Source of the DNA: Zygnema cylindricum | Lineage: Eukaryota; Streptophyta; Zygnematophyceae; Zygnematales; Zygnemataceae | DNA: 62,000 nucleotides | Reading direction: 5' to 3' | Assembly: GCA_037447655.1 (NCBI GenBank) | Contig: JBBHKE010001378.1 | Span: 772,170-834,169 of the forward strand | Part shown: positions 61,306-62,000 of the stretch, piece by piece | How positions within the stretch are numbered: the stretch's first letter is position 1 | How the letters are laid out: each line of letters opens with the position of its first letter | Translations under genes and position numbers: made by a program | Notes under the pieces: model-generated | What the model was told of the DNA's origin: nothing | Seen by the model: the letters and a program-made list of their open reading frames with translations, nothing else | Database searches by the model: none

Positions 61306-62000
61306 GAGCTTTTTTCAACTCGGCGTACACGGATTCCGATTCTTAGCCAAAATTTGGAAGCTTTTTCAACTCGGCGTACACGGATTCCGATTCTTAGCCA
61401 AAATTTGGAAGCTTTTTCAACTCGGAGTACACGGATACCGGGACTTAGCCAAAATTTCGAGCTTTTTTCAACTCGGCATACAAGGATTTCGGTACCTAGC
61501 TAAAATTTGGAAGCATTTTCAACTCGGCGTACACAGATTCCGGGACTTAGCCAAATTTTCCAAGTTTTCAACTCGGCGTACACAGATTCCGATACTTAGC
61601 CAAAATTTCGAGCTTTTTTCAACTCGGCGTACACGGATTCCGATTCTTAGCCAAAATTTGGAAGCTTTTTCAACTCGGAGTACACGGATTCCGGGACTTA
61701 GCCAAAATTTCGAGCTTTTTTCAACTCGGCGTACACGGATTCCGATTCTTAGCCAAAATTTGGAAGCATTTTCAACTCGGCGTACACAGATTCCAGGACT
61801 TAGCCAAATTTTCCAAGTTTTCAACTCGGCGTACACGGATTTCGGTACTTAGACAAAATTTCGAGCTTTTTTCAACTCGGCGTACACGGATTCCGATTCT
61901 TAGCCAAAATTTGGAAGCTTTTTCAACTCGGAGTACACGGATTCCGGGACTTAGCCAAATTTTCCAAGTTTTCAACTCGGCGTACACGGATTTCGGTACT
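61306..62000. repeat. 51-bp minisatellite with 253-bp higher-order repeat
   Basis: The word CAACTCGG begins a unit at 61316, 61367, 61418, 61469, 61520, 61569, 61620, 61671, 61722, 61773, 61822, 61873, 61924 and 61973. Spacing is 51, or 49 in three units. Unit variants recur in the order a-b-a'-d-e, so the same pattern restarts at 61367, 61620 and 61873, each 253 bp apart. The array runs off the window. The encoded 17-residue repeats on both strands are by-products of the 51-bp period. Confidence 0.95.

Noticed and set aside
61115-61852. 245-residue repeat protein with FQLGVHG-type 17-residue units
   Set aside because: A different frame of the Gypsy integrase relic and minisatellite; the 49-bp units shift frame and both strands are equally open.
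61316-62000. CRISPR array
   Set aside because: Units are contiguous with no unique spacers, and the context is eukaryotic.

Overview
The window is nuclear DNA from a eukaryote with GT-AG introns. It holds a small gene island inside a thick bed of nested transposable elements. One host gene encodes a plastid-lipid-associated (fibrillin/PAP) domain protein, so the organism has or had a plastid. The N-terminus of that protein looks like a stromal plus thylakoid transfer peptide rather than an ER signal peptide, which favours an alga or plant with a primary plastid. I cannot place the species.

Layout. 1-5356: a solo Copia LTR with perfect target duplication, then gene-free DNA with palindromes, TTTAGGG-type motifs and a 191-bp MITE. 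5357-18430: a DNA-transposon-like region with inverted ends, invaded by a full-length minus-strand Copia element (7239-18196, TSD TTCCA). That element is itself invaded by a younger, gag-only Copia element (11628-16133, TSD GATTC). 18527-20134: two copies of a second MITE family. 20470-24350: a decayed LINE with a C-terminal REL-endonuclease-like domain and a tandemly repeated 5' leader. 25581-41951: the gene island, with a nine-exon fibrillin-domain gene (-), a seven-exon exosome RRP42/EXOSC7 gene (+) sharing a 313-bp divergent promoter, the 3' half of a proteasome alpha-2 gene (-), and a malic-enzyme pseudogene (-) with two nonsense codons. 42515-59734: at least four broken Copia elements and LTR fragments on both strands, including a 492-bp MITE whose empty site is visible in a related element. 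59738-62000: a decayed Gypsy pol running in frame into a 51-bp minisatellite with a 253-bp higher-order period.

The genes do not form a pathway. Exon chains were assembled by hand from splice signals, phase and family similarity; all four host-gene models rest on that. The least explained material is in the Copia LTRs: a gag reading frame that begins inside the LTR and runs through the primer-binding site, a hairpin with compensatory stem changes, and a tRNA T-arm/B-box-like hairpin conserved across five LTR types on the strand opposite to the element's transcript.
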